NCBI GenBank assembly: GCA_022510955.1
Contig: JAFLSM010000002.1
Location: forward strand, 1-60,928
DNA from: Ruminococcus sp.
GTDB taxonomy: Bacteria; Bacillota; Clostridia; Oscillospirales; Acutalibacteraceae
Direction: 5' to 3'
Length of the DNA stretch: 60,928 bases
Under the pieces are notes generated by a model. The model worked only from the letters and a program-made list of their open reading frames with translations, had not been told where the DNA came from and ran no database searches. Below, piece after piece: positions 27,286 through 35,478 of this stretch (its first letter is position 1; each line of letters begins with the position of its first letter). Both the position numbers and the translations under genes were made by a program.

Positions 27286-27328
27286 TTAACTCCATTTAGG
27301 CGTTAGTTAAAAGGACGTTTCAAAAGCA

Positions 27329-27364
27329 AAAAAGGTTGGCCTGATTTTGTCAGGTCAACCTTTT
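27329..27364 (+). terminator. Terminator of the Cys-rich small protein gene
   Basis: AAAAGGTTGGCCTG and CAGGTCAACCTTTT form a stem with one G-T pair, ending in TTTT. Confidence 0.8.
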
Positions 27365-27371
27365 GTCATAT

Positions 27372-27553
27372 TAAGTGAAATGCAGAATATGATGTCTTCT
27401 AAACAGCCAAAGTATGAACTTCGGGAGCAAAACATTCATATTAAACATAATTTCTGAATCGGTGATAAAATATGATGTTTACCATACAACGGAAGTTAAT
27501 CTTCGGGTCGCAAAGGTTACATTCTAAAACCAACTTCTGAAGCGGATAAAAAA
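27372..27553. repeat. F1 repeat downstream of pckA
   Basis: Two degenerate right arms in a row; the last one (CTTCGGGTCGCAAAGGTTACATTC ... CTTCTGAAGCGGATAAAAAA in pieces) ends exactly at the pckA stop codon. No other terminator for pckA is visible, so the repeat may mark the transcript end. Confidence 0.8.
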
Positions 27554-29248
27554 TTAACCGATTTCCTCAACGAGCTTCTTAAGAGAGTTAAGAGCCTCAT
27601 CAGGAAGCTTGTCGTAGCCGTCCTTCTTAACAGCAAAGCCTTCAACTGCATCTACACGGTTCTGCATAGCAGACTTAAGCTGTGCCTTGTAGTCAGCATC
27701 ATTAAGGTCAGGAGTAAAGCCTTCCCACTCCATAAGCTCGATATCCTCAAATGGACCCCACTGAGCAAACTTAGCCTTGCCTTCAACGATAGCTTCAAGA
27801 ATACCAAGAGTATCCTTTGGCTGAACCTTTTTGCCCATAAAGTCGCCTGTGTTGATAATGAAGCAGTCAACATCCTTCTCTTCAACGAGCTTCTTGAACT
27901 TTACATAGTCATTTACGAGAGGATATGTTCTGAATGGGTTAGCATAAGGAACAATACGAAGTGCGTTCATATCTGTACCAGCAGCAACACGCTCAGCAGA
28001 AGATGTCTTTGTAGCAAGTGTAGCACCCATTACTGATGCAAGAGCAGCGCCCTTAAGCTTTACGCATGGAGGAATTGTAGGATCCTTCATAATCCAGAAG
28101 ATAGCGTTTACAGGAGCGTCAATCTTGTCAACACGGTTTGGTGACCAAAGCTTTGACTTGATAGCACGGCCGTTACCGTTTCTGATATCCTCAGTTACAA
28201 GCTGAATCTTGCCGTCCTCATCGAGTGTAGCAGAGCAGTTCTGAGCAGAGAGGAGATACTTGTTGTCAGGGCAGCCTGTTGGATAGTCAGCTGTCTTGTC
28301 GAAGTATGTTGGCTCAAGTGCGATTGAAGCACAAGTGTCTGTGTTGATGATGAAAGCATCGTCGTGGAGAACCTTGATAGCAGGATACTTGTCGTTGTGC
28401 TTTGCGTGTGTAATTGTTGACTTACCTGAACCTGAAAGACCGTAAACAGAAGCAACATACTTGCTGCCGTCCTCAAGTGTGTATTCCTTCTGGCCGCCGT
28501 GGCATGAAGCGTAACCGTTGCGGTTAGCAATAGCCCAAGCCATTGTAAGTGTACCCTTCTTGTGCTCACCAAAGTACTTCATACCGAGGATTGCAGCACA
28601 GTTTGCGTCTGTGTCAAAATAGCAGCAAGTGAGGTCATCGCTTAAGCAGCTGTAATCAACATCAGGGCTTGGAGTTGGTACCCACTGTGGGTCAGAGAAG
28701 ATGTAGATGTCAGCCTCTTTGCCGTCGCCAACAGACTTTGAGTTCTTGTACATCTTAACATACTCGTCTGACATATACTGGAAGTTGATCATCCAGTTGT
28801 ACATAATATTCTCTTCACCCTCTGGAATAAGGAGGTGGGCCTTTACCATAAATTCAGAATCAAGACCTACATAGCAAGTTGCATGATAGAGCTTTCTGAA
28901 ACGAGTCTTGTAGATTGCGTCCATAACAACCTTATCAAGCTTTGCATCATCAACGCCAGGCTCGCCCTTGATGCGGCGTGCAGCAGCGTAACGACCTGTA
29001 ACAGCGCCGTCATTGAAAAGAAGAACCTTTGCATCAGCAGGAAGACCGAATTCTTCGCCTCTGTAAACAGGCATATCTGTTACGATTGTACCCGGTGAAT
29101 TCTTTGCGAGGTTATAAGCCTCTTTAAGTGTGTTTACAGGAACAACATTGTTGCCATAGAAAGCAGCTTCAATGATTGATCTTGTCTTTGAGAAACCGAC
29201 TTTACCTGCACCGATTTCATTTAAAGGATAATAAGCTTTTGTTGACAT
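27554..29248 (-). CDS. pckA: Phosphoenolpyruvate carboxykinase (ATP)
   Basis: Interconverts oxaloacetate + ATP and phosphoenolpyruvate + CO2 + ADP; in fermenting gut anaerobes it often runs toward oxaloacetate on the route to succinate. 564 residues from the ATG at 29248, which follows an AAGGAG site. The kinase-1a P-loop YGLSGSGKSTITH (about 281-293) and the following LHDDAFIIN metal/ATP site are visible. A sigma-A promoter and a leader hairpin lie upstream. With fumarase and hydF elsewhere in the window it fits a strictly fermentative metabolism. Confidence 0.96.
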   Translation of the reverse strand: MSTKAYYPLNEIGAGKVGFSKTRSIIEAAFYGNNVVPVNTLKEAYNLAKNSPGTIVTDMPVYRGEEFGLPADAKVLLFNDGAVTGRYAAARRIKGEPGVDDAKLDKVVMDAIYKTRFRKLYHATCYVGLDSEFMVKAHLLIPEGEENIMYNWMINFQYMSDEYVKMYKNSKSVGDGKEADIYIFSDPQWVPTPSPDVDYSCLSDDLTCCYFDTDANCAAILGMKYFGEHKKGTLTMAWAIANRNGYASCHGGQKEYTLEDGSKYVASVYGLSGSGKSTITHAKHNDKYPAIKVLHDDAFIINTDTCASIALEPTYFDKTADYPTGCPDNKYLLSAQNCSATLDEDGKIQLVTEDIRNGNGRAIKSKLWSPNRVDKIDAPVNAIFWIMKDPTIPPCVKLKGAALASVMGATLATKTSSAERVAAGTDMNALRIVPYANPFRTYPLVNDYVKFKKLVEEKDVDCFIINTGDFMGKKVQPKDTLGILEAIVEGKAKFAQWGPFEDIELMEWEGFTPDLNDADYKAQLKSAMQNRVDAVEGFAVKKDGYDKLPDEALNSLKKLVEEIG

Positions 29249-29288
29249 AAAATCATACTCCTTAAAATTAAAATACATAAAATTAGAT

Positions 29289-29320
29289 TATAACAAGCGC
29301 CAAAATCAGCCCTTGTTATA
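29289..29320 (-). promoter_or_regulatory. Leader hairpin in the pckA 5' region
   Basis: TATAACAAG and CTTGTTATA form a perfect 9-bp stem around a 14-nt loop, right after the likely transcription start. It could stabilise the mRNA 5' end. No T-tract follows, so it is not a terminator. Confidence 0.5.
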
Positions 29321-29333
29321 CTGACACGATAAC

Positions 29334-29362
29334 ATTATAACATCAGTTAACATTTTTTTCAA
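29334..29362 (-). promoter_or_regulatory. Promoter of pckA
   Basis: On the minus strand TTGAAA (29357-29362), 17-bp spacer, TATAAT (29334-29339). Confidence 0.7.
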
Positions 29363-29611
29363 GCTAAAATGCAACTAATATTTTTTAATATTGCAGATTT
29401 TGCAAATCACAACACATCCGTTGACAAAATGGATATATATTTGACATCAATTCTTTATTTTTCTTGCATATTCACAATATGCTTTACATAATTACCGTTT
29501 TGTACATATTAAAAACCCTGCTCTAATGCTTGATTTTTAAACAAATTTGAGTATGTTTAATATTTCAACCCACACCAATTATGAATAATTAATCTCACCA
29601 TCTTTCATTTT
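29363..29611. other. AT-rich spacer upstream of pckA
   Basis: No gene or repeat recognised. TTGACA occurs twice (29433 and 29451) but without a convincing -10 at the right distance. Confidence 0.4.
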
Positions 29612-29745
29612 TATTTTTTAGACCGCTTCAGAAGTTTCATTTATTATGTAACCGTCGTATCCCGAAGATAAACTTCTGCTATTTGGTAACAATCCATAAA
29701 GCACTAATAAAGGCACATAGTTTTTATATGGCTGTTTCTTTAGGT
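29612..29745. repeat. F1 repeat, truncated left half
   Basis: Begins TTTTTAGACCGCTTCAGAAG, continues with the arm (TATGTAACCGTCG-ATCCCGAAGATAAACTTC) and loses similarity after the apex start near 29720. Confidence 0.8.
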
Positions 29746-29781
29746 AAGTTAAATAAATGATTTGCTCAGATATATCAATCT

Positions 29782-30111
29782 TTACAAAATAAAAACTCTT
29801 ATTGGCTTTTTAAGTGCTATACAATTATCCATTACAAATTTTGTTCCTCTGCTCAATCCGTCCCAAAATGCAACTACAAAATCAGCATAATTAATTATCT
29901 CCAAGTTTCGCTTTAATGGTGCACCTCTTCGATACTTACGGTAGTTAGGAAGAAATTCGGTATACTTGATATTATGAGATTTTGCAAATTCTTTTACACA
30001 TTGGTCAATTCCTTTTGCACCGCCTGAAACGAGCTCTGTGGTGTTTAAAGGTATATACCTTGTCAAATTGGGCACACTAAGACCCCTCGAGCCAATAACT
30101 GCAATTTTCAT
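29782..30111 (-). CDS. SLOG-domain protein (DUF2493/YspA-like)
   Basis: 109 residues forming a single Rossmann-like SLOG domain: N-terminal IAVIGSRGLSVPN, the ligand-loop SGGAKGIDQCVKEFA (about 29-43) and a C-terminal WDGLSRGTKFVMD motif. SLOG domains bind nucleotides or nucleotide-derived ligands; YspA-like members are frequent in phages and conflict systems, but their biochemistry is not settled. It is divergent from a ribbon-helix-helix gene across an inverted-repeat region. The two probably form one regulated module. Function unknown. Confidence 0.8.
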   Translation of the reverse strand: MKIAVIGSRGLSVPNLTRYIPLNTTELVSGGAKGIDQCVKEFAKSHNIKYTEFLPNYRKYRRGAPLKRNLEIINYADFVVAFWDGLSRGTKFVMDNCIALKKPIRVFIL

Positions 30112-30133
30112 ATTAAATACCTCCTTTAATAAT

Positions 30134-30205
30134 ATGAACTTATTTTAGGTTCACAAACTCATTATAACACAAAAAGAACCTATAATAAACTTAAAATGAG
30201 TTCAT
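30134..30205. promoter_or_regulatory. Divergent operator region with nested inverted repeats
   Basis: ATGAACTTATTTTA (30134) is repeated inverted as TAAAATGAGTTCAT (30192-30205), and TAGGTTC (30146) is repeated inverted as GAACCTA (30176-30182). Together they bracket the divergent promoters (a TATAAT is visible on each strand). This is a typical layout for autoregulation by the ribbon-helix-helix protein encoded next to it; the binder is inferred. Confidence 0.6.
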
Positions 30206-30218
30206 TTTGGAGGAATTT

Positions 30219-30398
30219 ATGAAGAAAAACATAAAACATTTATCATTAAGAATTGATGAAAAATTACTGCGTAAATTTGATTATGTTGCAAAGTATGATG
30301 ACAGGTCAATGAACTGGTATTTATTGCACCTCATAAAATCTGAGATATCAAAATTTGAGGAACAGCACGGAAAGATACCTGAAACTAACGAAGAATAA
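30219..30398 (+). CDS. Ribbon-helix-helix-like small DNA-binding protein
   Basis: 59 residues from the ATG at 30219, which follows a GGAGG site. The segment KHLSLRIDEKLLRKFDYVAK has the RHH pattern: a beta strand with alternating polar residues (LSLRID) followed by helix 1, then DDRSMNWYLLHLIKSEI as the N-cap and helix 2. Such proteins act as dimers on short inverted repeats and often repress their own promoter or serve as antitoxins. It is divergent from the SLOG gene. No toxin-like partner is directly downstream. Confidence 0.65.
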   Translation: MKKNIKHLSLRIDEKLLRKFDYVAKYDDRSMNWYLLHLIKSEISKFEEQHGKIPETNEE

Positions 30399-30556
30399 TT
30401 CGCTATTTTATATAATATTCAGAAACTAACTACCATAGTTATACACTACACACACCTTGTCTACTTATTTTAGCTATGTCAAGCCTTTTTAATGATTGAT
30501 TTGGATATAATTTACAGCTGTATGTTGTAAAATTATAAATACAGGCGGTGTGTAGT

Positions 30557-30865
30557 ATGGAACAAAAAGATTTCATTAAACGATTAGTTAAATTACGAGT
30601 AGACAAAGGCGTTTCCGCCAGAGATATGAGTTTAACTCTTGGACAAAGTCCAAGTTATATAAATAACATTGAAAACGGAATCAGTTTGCCATCTATGACT
30701 GCGTTTACTTACATTTGTGAATATTTTGATATTACTCCGCATGAATTCTTTGATATTGAATCCAGTAATCCAATAAAGGAAAAAGAACTTATAAACGCTG
30801 TCAAAGGTCTTAGCAATGAACAACTTGAACATCTTATAGCCATTGCAAAAGGACTAAAAAAATGA
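30557..30865 (+). CDS. XRE-family helix-turn-helix regulator
   Basis: 102 residues. An N-terminal HTH_3/Cro-C1 domain spans about residues 7-63; the recognition region reads VSARDMSLTLGQSPSYINNIENG. The C-terminal 40 residues are helical and likely mediate dimerisation. The ATG at 30557 is preferred; the GTG at 30548 overlaps the GGCGG site. It is a single gene with a terminator at once after it. Target genes are unknown; the SLOG/RHH pair nearby is one candidate. Confidence 0.85.
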   Translation: MEQKDFIKRLVKLRVDKGVSARDMSLTLGQSPSYINNIENGISLPSMTAFTYICEYFDITPHEFFDIESSNPIKEKELINAVKGLSNEQLEHLIAIAKGLKK

Positions 30866-30878
30866 TTTATATAAAAAC

Positions 30879-30924
30879 AAAGAGCCGATTACTTGTGAAA
30901 CAAATCACATCTCATCGGCTCTTT
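30879..30924. terminator. Bidirectional terminator
   Basis: AAAGAGCCGAT and ATCGGCTCTTT form an 11-bp stem between convergent genes. On the minus strand it is followed by GTTTTTAT, on the plus strand by AATT. Confidence 0.75.
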
Positions 30925-31004
30925 AATTGTATTAGTCATTAATTTGTATAAGAAGAAATAGTTGCCTGTGTTTTGCCTGTATTTACATCGGCATCGGCAT
31001 TATC

Positions 31005-32057
31005 TTACTCAATTTTATAGTTAATATTATGTTCCTTGGCATACTTTTCAGCCTCAGAATCCTTTGCACAATAAATTGTTAAACCATTTTTATTTTCAGC
31101 TGCACAAACATCAAGTCCACATGTATCGGGAATAGTTGTTACTGATGAAGGAATATGAATTTTACTCAAATCACCGGCATATGTAAAAGTGTAGTTTCCG
31201 ATTTTTTGAACACCATCTTTAATTACAACCTCGTCGATATGGCCGGCAATTCCGTAAGTGCCAATTACCTTGACTGTGCCGGGGATAATAACTGTGATGT
31301 ATTTATTATCATATAAATCCAAAACGGAAAGGTCTTGAATCTCAACCACATCTTCGCCCATAAACTGTTCGGGAATTTCAAGTGTGAATTCATTTGAAGG
31401 ATATTCATAATTATCATAGCCGATAACTGCCCAGCCGTCATATAGCTTTGATTTTTTATACACAATATCTGTCAAAGGGTCAATAACCGCTGAATTTAAT
31501 GACTCGTCATCAAGGGATGAGCTGTAATCATCAACAGATGAACTATAATCATCAATATAACTGCTCAAATAGCTTGAGACGCTTGAAAGGTTATCTTCAT
31601 ATGAAATCACTGCATCCTTGGCAATATTATACAAACTGAACGCAATAACGCCGACGATAATACCGAGAATAATTATCAATCCTACAACAATACTTATGAT
31701 GATAATAGCAAGTTTTCCGCTATCCATTGACTTTTTGCCGCTTGGAGCAACATTCGGCTGATTTGTAAACTGCTGACCTGCATATGTACCATTTGGATTA
31801 TTTGTAAACTGCTGACCTGTGTAACCTATATTTGGCTGATTTGTATTTGCATTATACAGAACAGGCTGAGTATTGTCAGCATACGGATTTTGATAATCGA
31901 CAGTCTGATTTACTGCATCTGATAAATTTTCATAGGTATTATTTTCGGTATCAATTACAACATTCTGTTCAGACTGAACACAAACTTCGGCTGGAGCACC
32001 GCAGTTTGTGCAAAATTTGTTGCCGTTAAGCTCTGCACCGCATTGCAAACATTTCAT
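31005..32057 (-). CDS. Zinc-ribbon membrane protein with BspA-like extracellular part (paralogue 1)
   Basis: 350 residues. An N-terminal zinc ribbon (CLQCGAELNGNKFCTNCG, four Cys) is followed by an Asn/Gln-rich linker with repeats of QQFTN, one membrane helix at about 110-145, a Ser-rich stretch (SSYLSSYIDDYSSSVDDYSS) and a C-terminal domain of LRR_5/BspA-like strands (TVIIPGTVKVIGTYG, KIHIPSSVTTIP). The layout points to a cytoplasmic zinc ribbon and a cell-surface repeat domain. It is a close paralogue of the next upstream gene at 32375, and remains of a duplicated mrp gene lie between them, so it arose by segmental duplication. Function unknown. Confidence 0.8.
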   Translation of the reverse strand: MKCLQCGAELNGNKFCTNCGAPAEVCVQSEQNVVIDTENNTYENLSDAVNQTVDYQNPYADNTQPVLYNANTNQPNIGYTGQQFTNNPNGTYAGQQFTNQPNVAPSGKKSMDSGKLAIIIISIVVGLIIILGIIVGVIAFSLYNIAKDAVISYEDNLSSVSSYLSSYIDDYSSSVDDYSSSLDDESLNSAVIDPLTDIVYKKSKLYDGWAVIGYDNYEYPSNEFTLEIPEQFMGEDVVEIQDLSVLDLYDNKYITVIIPGTVKVIGTYGIAGHIDEVVIKDGVQKIGNYTFTYAGDLSKIHIPSSVTTIPDTCGLDVCAAENKNGLTIYCAKDSEAEKYAKEHNINYKIE

Positions 32058-32127
32058 AATATAAGCACCTCGCTTAATTCCTTTATTATTGTCACTTATT
32101 ATAACACAAAATCGTTAATGAGTACAA

Positions 32128-32297
32128 TTATTTTGCAAAAATTTTTATGATTTCAGGAATTTTATCAACGCTACTCTTGTCCGACACAACGCCTATTAAC
32201 TTTTTAACGCCTCTGTATTTATTTAGATTTTCGTGTAAATCTGTGCCTATCTATCCTTGCACTCGGATGAGCATGATGAACTTGTGCGATAACTCAC
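32128..32297 (-). pseudogene. Decayed, internally deleted copy of mrp
   Basis: Sequence at about 32170-32297 matches the first 45 or so codons of the intact mrp gene (34310-34447), for example TATTTATTTAGATTTTCGTG and GAGCATGATGAAC. Bases 32125-32168 match the last dozen codons (ACAATTATTTT, ATGATTTCAGG). About 650 bp of the middle is missing and the P-loop is broken. It is a relic of the duplication that also copied the zinc-ribbon gene. Confidence 0.8.
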
Positions 32298-32326
32298 CAA
32301 TCATCGGCTCTTTTGTATTTTAAATC

Positions 32327-32351
32327 AAAAAGGGACAGCATAAGCTGTCCC
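32327..32351 (-). terminator. Terminator of zinc-ribbon paralogue 2
   Basis: GGGACAGC, loop, GCTGTCCC with TTTTT directly after on the minus strand, 24 nt past the stop codon. Confidence 0.8.
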
Positions 32352-32374
32352 ATAATTCTAATTGAATTAACTAA

Positions 32375-33556
32375 TTATTTTTTCTCTGTAGTTGCAGTTG
32401 CCTCTTCAGTAGCTACGGTTTTAGAAACTGAATCCTCAACTACGCAGTTGAACTTATGATCTTTTGCATACTTTTCAGCTGCAGAACCCTTTGGACAATA
32501 AAGTGTAAAGTCCTTAATCGGCTCATCACTTTCATCAAAGCCGATACCACAGTCTTCGTTAATCTCTGTTACAGATGCAGGAATATAAATTTTAATAAGG
32601 TCGTTATCACCGATAAAGGCATTACGCTCAATGATTTCTACGCCGTCACTAATTACAACCTCATTTATATCCCCAAGAAAACTCATTGAATAACTGTCAA
32701 TAACCTTTACTGTGCCCGGGATGATAATTTTGAGGTAGCCTTCATCTGTATAATCGTTATCATAAATATACAATCTTTTAATCTCGACAACCTCTTTACC
32801 CTGAAATGTTTCGGGAATTTCAAGTGTGATTTTGCTTACACTATAGTCAGGTGTATTGTAATCAACAACTGCCCAGCCGTCATACTTCTCTGATTCTTCA
32901 AACACAAGACCTGTTGCAGGGTCAGTAACCTCTGATTTTGATGAATAATCATCAAGATATGAATTGTAATCATCCAGAGATGAACTGTACTTGTCAAGAT
33001 AACTGCTCAAATAGTTAGCCGCACTTGAAAGGTCATCGTCATATGTATTAACTGCATCTTTTGCAACATTAATCACACTATTAACTGCCGAGCAGGCAAC
33101 AACGCCAACGATAATACCGAGAATAATCATCAAGCCAACAACAATACTTACGATGATAACAGCAATCTTTCCGCCGCTCATTGGTTTTTTGCCGTTTGGA
33201 TCAACATTCGGCTGATTTGTAAACTGCTGACCTGTGTAACCTGTATTTGACTGATTTGTATTTGCATTATACTGTACAGGCTGAGTATTGTCAGCATACG
33301 GATTTTGATAATCAACGGGCTGATTTACTGCATCTGATAAATTTTCAGCGGTGTTATTTACTGTATCGCCTACAACATTCTGTTCAGGCTGAACAGAGGC
33401 TCCAACCGGAGTTCCGCACTTTGTGCAAAACTTGCCTTCAACCGCTTCACCGCAGTTTGGGCATACTGTTCCTGTTGTTTCCTGTGGAGCAGGAGCACCG
33501 CAGTTTGTGCAGAATTTGTTGCCATTAAGCTCTGTACCGCATTGCAAACATTTCAT
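32375..33556 (-). CDS. Double zinc-ribbon membrane protein with BspA-like extracellular part (paralogue 2)
   Basis: 393 residues. It has two N-terminal zinc ribbons (CLQCGTELNGNKFCTNCG and CPNCGEAVEGKFCTKCG), one more than its neighbour. A NTNQSNTGYTGQQFTNQ linker, one membrane helix around 130-160, an Asp/Ser/Tyr-rich spacer and a C-terminal strand-rich domain (LKIIIPGTVKVIDSY) follow. It ends in a Thr/Ala/Glu-rich tail. Nucleotide identity with the gene at 31005 is high in the linker and membrane region. The extra ribbon may be ancestral, lost from the other copy. Function unknown; the plan resembles sensor-like surface proteins. Confidence 0.8.
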   Translation of the reverse strand: MKCLQCGTELNGNKFCTNCGAPAPQETTGTVCPNCGEAVEGKFCTKCGTPVGASVQPEQNVVGDTVNNTAENLSDAVNQPVDYQNPYADNTQPVQYNANTNQSNTGYTGQQFTNQPNVDPNGKKPMSGGKIAVIIVSIVVGLMIILGIIVGVVACSAVNSVINVAKDAVNTYDDDLSSAANYLSSYLDKYSSSLDDYNSYLDDYSSKSEVTDPATGLVFEESEKYDGWAVVDYNTPDYSVSKITLEIPETFQGKEVVEIKRLYIYDNDYTDEGYLKIIIPGTVKVIDSYSMSFLGDINEVVISDGVEIIERNAFIGDNDLIKIYIPASVTEINEDCGIGFDESDEPIKDFTLYCPKGSAAEKYAKDHKFNCVVEDSVSKTVATEEATATTEKK

Positions 33557-33622
33557 AATCTAAATACCTCACTTTATTTTATCTTAACACTCATTCTAAC
33601 ATAAAAGAATTTAAAAATACAA

Positions 33623-34447
33623 TTATTTTACAAGATTTTCTATAATTTCAGCGGTTTCATCAAGATAATTGCCGTCAAAAGCCTCGATTCTGCCATTATC
33701 AACAAGATTTACAAGATGTGGGTCAATCGGCAGTTTTGCAAGCACCCTTGTATTGTACTCTTTTGCCACATTATCAATGTGACTTTCGCCAAAGACGTTA
33801 ATCTTTTTACCGCAGTCAGAGCAGGAAAAGTAACTCATATTTTCAACAAGTCCAAGCACAGGCACATTCATCATATTTGCCATTTTTACAGCCTTTTGCA
33901 CAATCATTGAGACAAGTTCCTGAGGAGAAGCCACAACAACAATGCCATCAAGCGGAATACTCTGAAAAACGGTGAGCGGTACATCACCCGTTCCCGGAGG
34001 CATATCGACAAACATATAGTCAACATTATGCCAGATTACATCTTTCCAGAACTGCTTAACTGTTCCTGTGATTACAGGGGCACGCCACACTACAGGGTCG
34101 GTCTCGTTTGGCAAAAGAAGATTTACAGAAATAACATCAATACCTGTTTCGGTTGACACAGGCAAAATTCCATCTTCGCTTCCTCTGCACTTTGTATGAA
34201 GTCCAAATGCCTTTGGAATTGACGGACCTGTGATATCAGCATCTAAAATTGCTGTCTTTTTGCCCAGTCTGTTAAATGTCACGGCAAGCATTGAAGTCAC
34301 AAGACTTTTACCGACACCGCCCTTGCCAGACACAACGCCTATTACCTTTTTAACACTACTGTATTTATTTAGATTTTCGTGTAAATCCTGTGCCTGTCTG
34401 TCCTTACAGTCAGACGAGCATGATGAACAATTATGATTACAACTCAT
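33623..34447 (-). CDS. Mrp/NBP35-family P-loop ATPase, iron-sulfur carrier
   Basis: 274 residues. The deviant Walker A motif VVSGKGGVGKSLVTS (about 38-52), the DADITGPSIP switch and DMPPGTGD loop define the Mrp/NBP35 group, which binds a [4Fe-4S] cluster at the dimer interface and passes it to apoproteins. The cluster Cys pair is CSDC (near residue 210). It also has an N-terminal Cys-rich stretch (CNHNCSSCSSDC), as in NBP35-type proteins. It stands upstream of the zinc-ribbon gene on the same strand; a decayed copy lies at 32128. Confidence 0.92.
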   Translation of the reverse strand: MSCNHNCSSCSSDCKDRQAQDLHENLNKYSSVKKVIGVVSGKGGVGKSLVTSMLAVTFNRLGKKTAILDADITGPSIPKAFGLHTKCRGSEDGILPVSTETGIDVISVNLLLPNETDPVVWRAPVITGTVKQFWKDVIWHNVDYMFVDMPPGTGDVPLTVFQSIPLDGIVVVASPQELVSMIVQKAVKMANMMNVPVLGLVENMSYFSCSDCGKKINVFGESHIDNVAKEYNTRVLAKLPIDPHLVNLVDNGRIEAFDGNYLDETAEIIENLVK

Positions 34448-34491
34448 TTTTTACCTCTATTAAACTTTATTTTATAATTTTGACACAAATG

Positions 34492-35190
34492 CTACACTAC
34501 CGCGCCGTTTTCTGCTGTTTCGTCACCGCTATTATTATCTGTTTGCGGAGCTTCCTGCTGCGGTTCTGTATAAACAGGCTCCGTATAAACAGGTTCGGTG
34601 TATTGCGGTTCTGTCGATTGAGGGGCAGGCTCTGTGTAAACAGGCTCGGTATATTGCGGTTCTGTCGGCTGTGGTTCAGGCTCTGTATAAACAGGTTCCG
34701 TGTATATCGGCTCTGTCTCCTGAGGCTCATTATAAATCGGCTCGTCGGTGATTAACTCTGTAACAGGAGCAGTTGTTACCTTTTGCGTAGTTACACCTGT
34801 TGCGTCAGCACTGCCGTTCTTGCCTAAACTGCACTTTGAAAACACCAAAATCATTGACACAACCAAGCAAATTACCGCTAAAACTGCAAGCACTATTGCA
34901 ATGCTTAATTCGTTTTTCTTCTTTTTAGGACTTTTATTATTCCTGTCGCTTACATTATTATATGCCTTTTTTGACTTTGACATACTTGTATCGCTATCAT
35001 CATAATAATCGTCCGTATCATCCTGCTCGGCTTTGTCCTCGCCTGTTTGAGAATCAAAACCGTCGCCGTAGTCGTCAGAGGGAGCGTCTGACTTTTCATC
35101 CACAGTCCGCCTGCTTTTGTATCCTGCACCCTCTTCATCAAAGTTATCCAGGTCATACAAGTTGTCATTGCCTATATTTTTATCGTTCAT
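34492..35190 (-). CDS. Single-pass membrane protein with YTEP repeats
   Basis: 232 residues from the ATG at 35190 (GGAG site just before it). The first 90 residues are acidic and hydrophilic, then a basic KKKK stop-transfer sequence and a membrane helix (about 92-115). The outer part is Thr-rich and ends in an imperfect tandem array of (Y)TEPVYTEP-type units, about ten copies of the TEP core. Pro/Glu/Thr arrays like this act as wall-spanning stalks or sites for modification. No catalytic domain is visible. The array is also a DNA tandem repeat and so may vary in length between strains. Function unknown. Confidence 0.7.
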   Translation of the reverse strand: MNDKNIGNDNLYDLDNFDEEGAGYKSRRTVDEKSDAPSDDYGDGFDSQTGEDKAEQDDTDDYYDDSDTSMSKSKKAYNNVSDRNNKSPKKKKNELSIAIVLAVLAVICLVVSMILVFSKCSLGKNGSADATGVTTQKVTTAPVTELITDEPIYNEPQETEPIYTEPVYTEPEPQPTEPQYTEPVYTEPAPQSTEPQYTEPVYTEPVYTEPQQEAPQTDNNSGDETAENGAVV

Positions 35191-35352
35191 ATTGCAACTC
35201 CTTTCGCACATCAGTGCTATTGCAGTAATCATTTATATAGATTGACTGAGTATCATATGCCATACAAAACTTCATCATAAATTAACCTTAATTTTGTTAT
35301 TCTATGATGTTTAATTATATACCCAATTTACGCTTTTTTCAACTGCACCTCA
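35191..35352. other. Intergenic sequence before the F2 pair
   Basis: No gene seen; ordinary AT-rich upstream region of the YTEP gene. Confidence 0.4.
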
Positions 35353-35398
35353 TACTAAAACCAATTAAAAATGGATATCTTTCAATTAGTTTTTAGTA
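35353..35398. repeat. F2 element, short form
   Basis: A 46-bp palindrome, the reverse complement of the short copy at 1485 with few changes. It is flanked by TCA on both sides (35350-35352 and 35399-35401), a target duplication different from the TTA and TAA ones. This confirms that the element inserts into T-N-A. Confidence 0.85.
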
Positions 35399-35478
35399 TC
35401 AAAATGAATATTGGCTGATTTGCAAAAACAAAACAGCCAATAAGTTTATTTAGTTTTAGCTTTAATTTTGCTCTTTTA

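Noticed and set aside
30207..30865. A classical toxin-antitoxin operon made of the RHH and XRE genes
   Set aside because: There are 160 bp between them and neither product looks like a toxin; the XRE gene has its own spacing and terminator.
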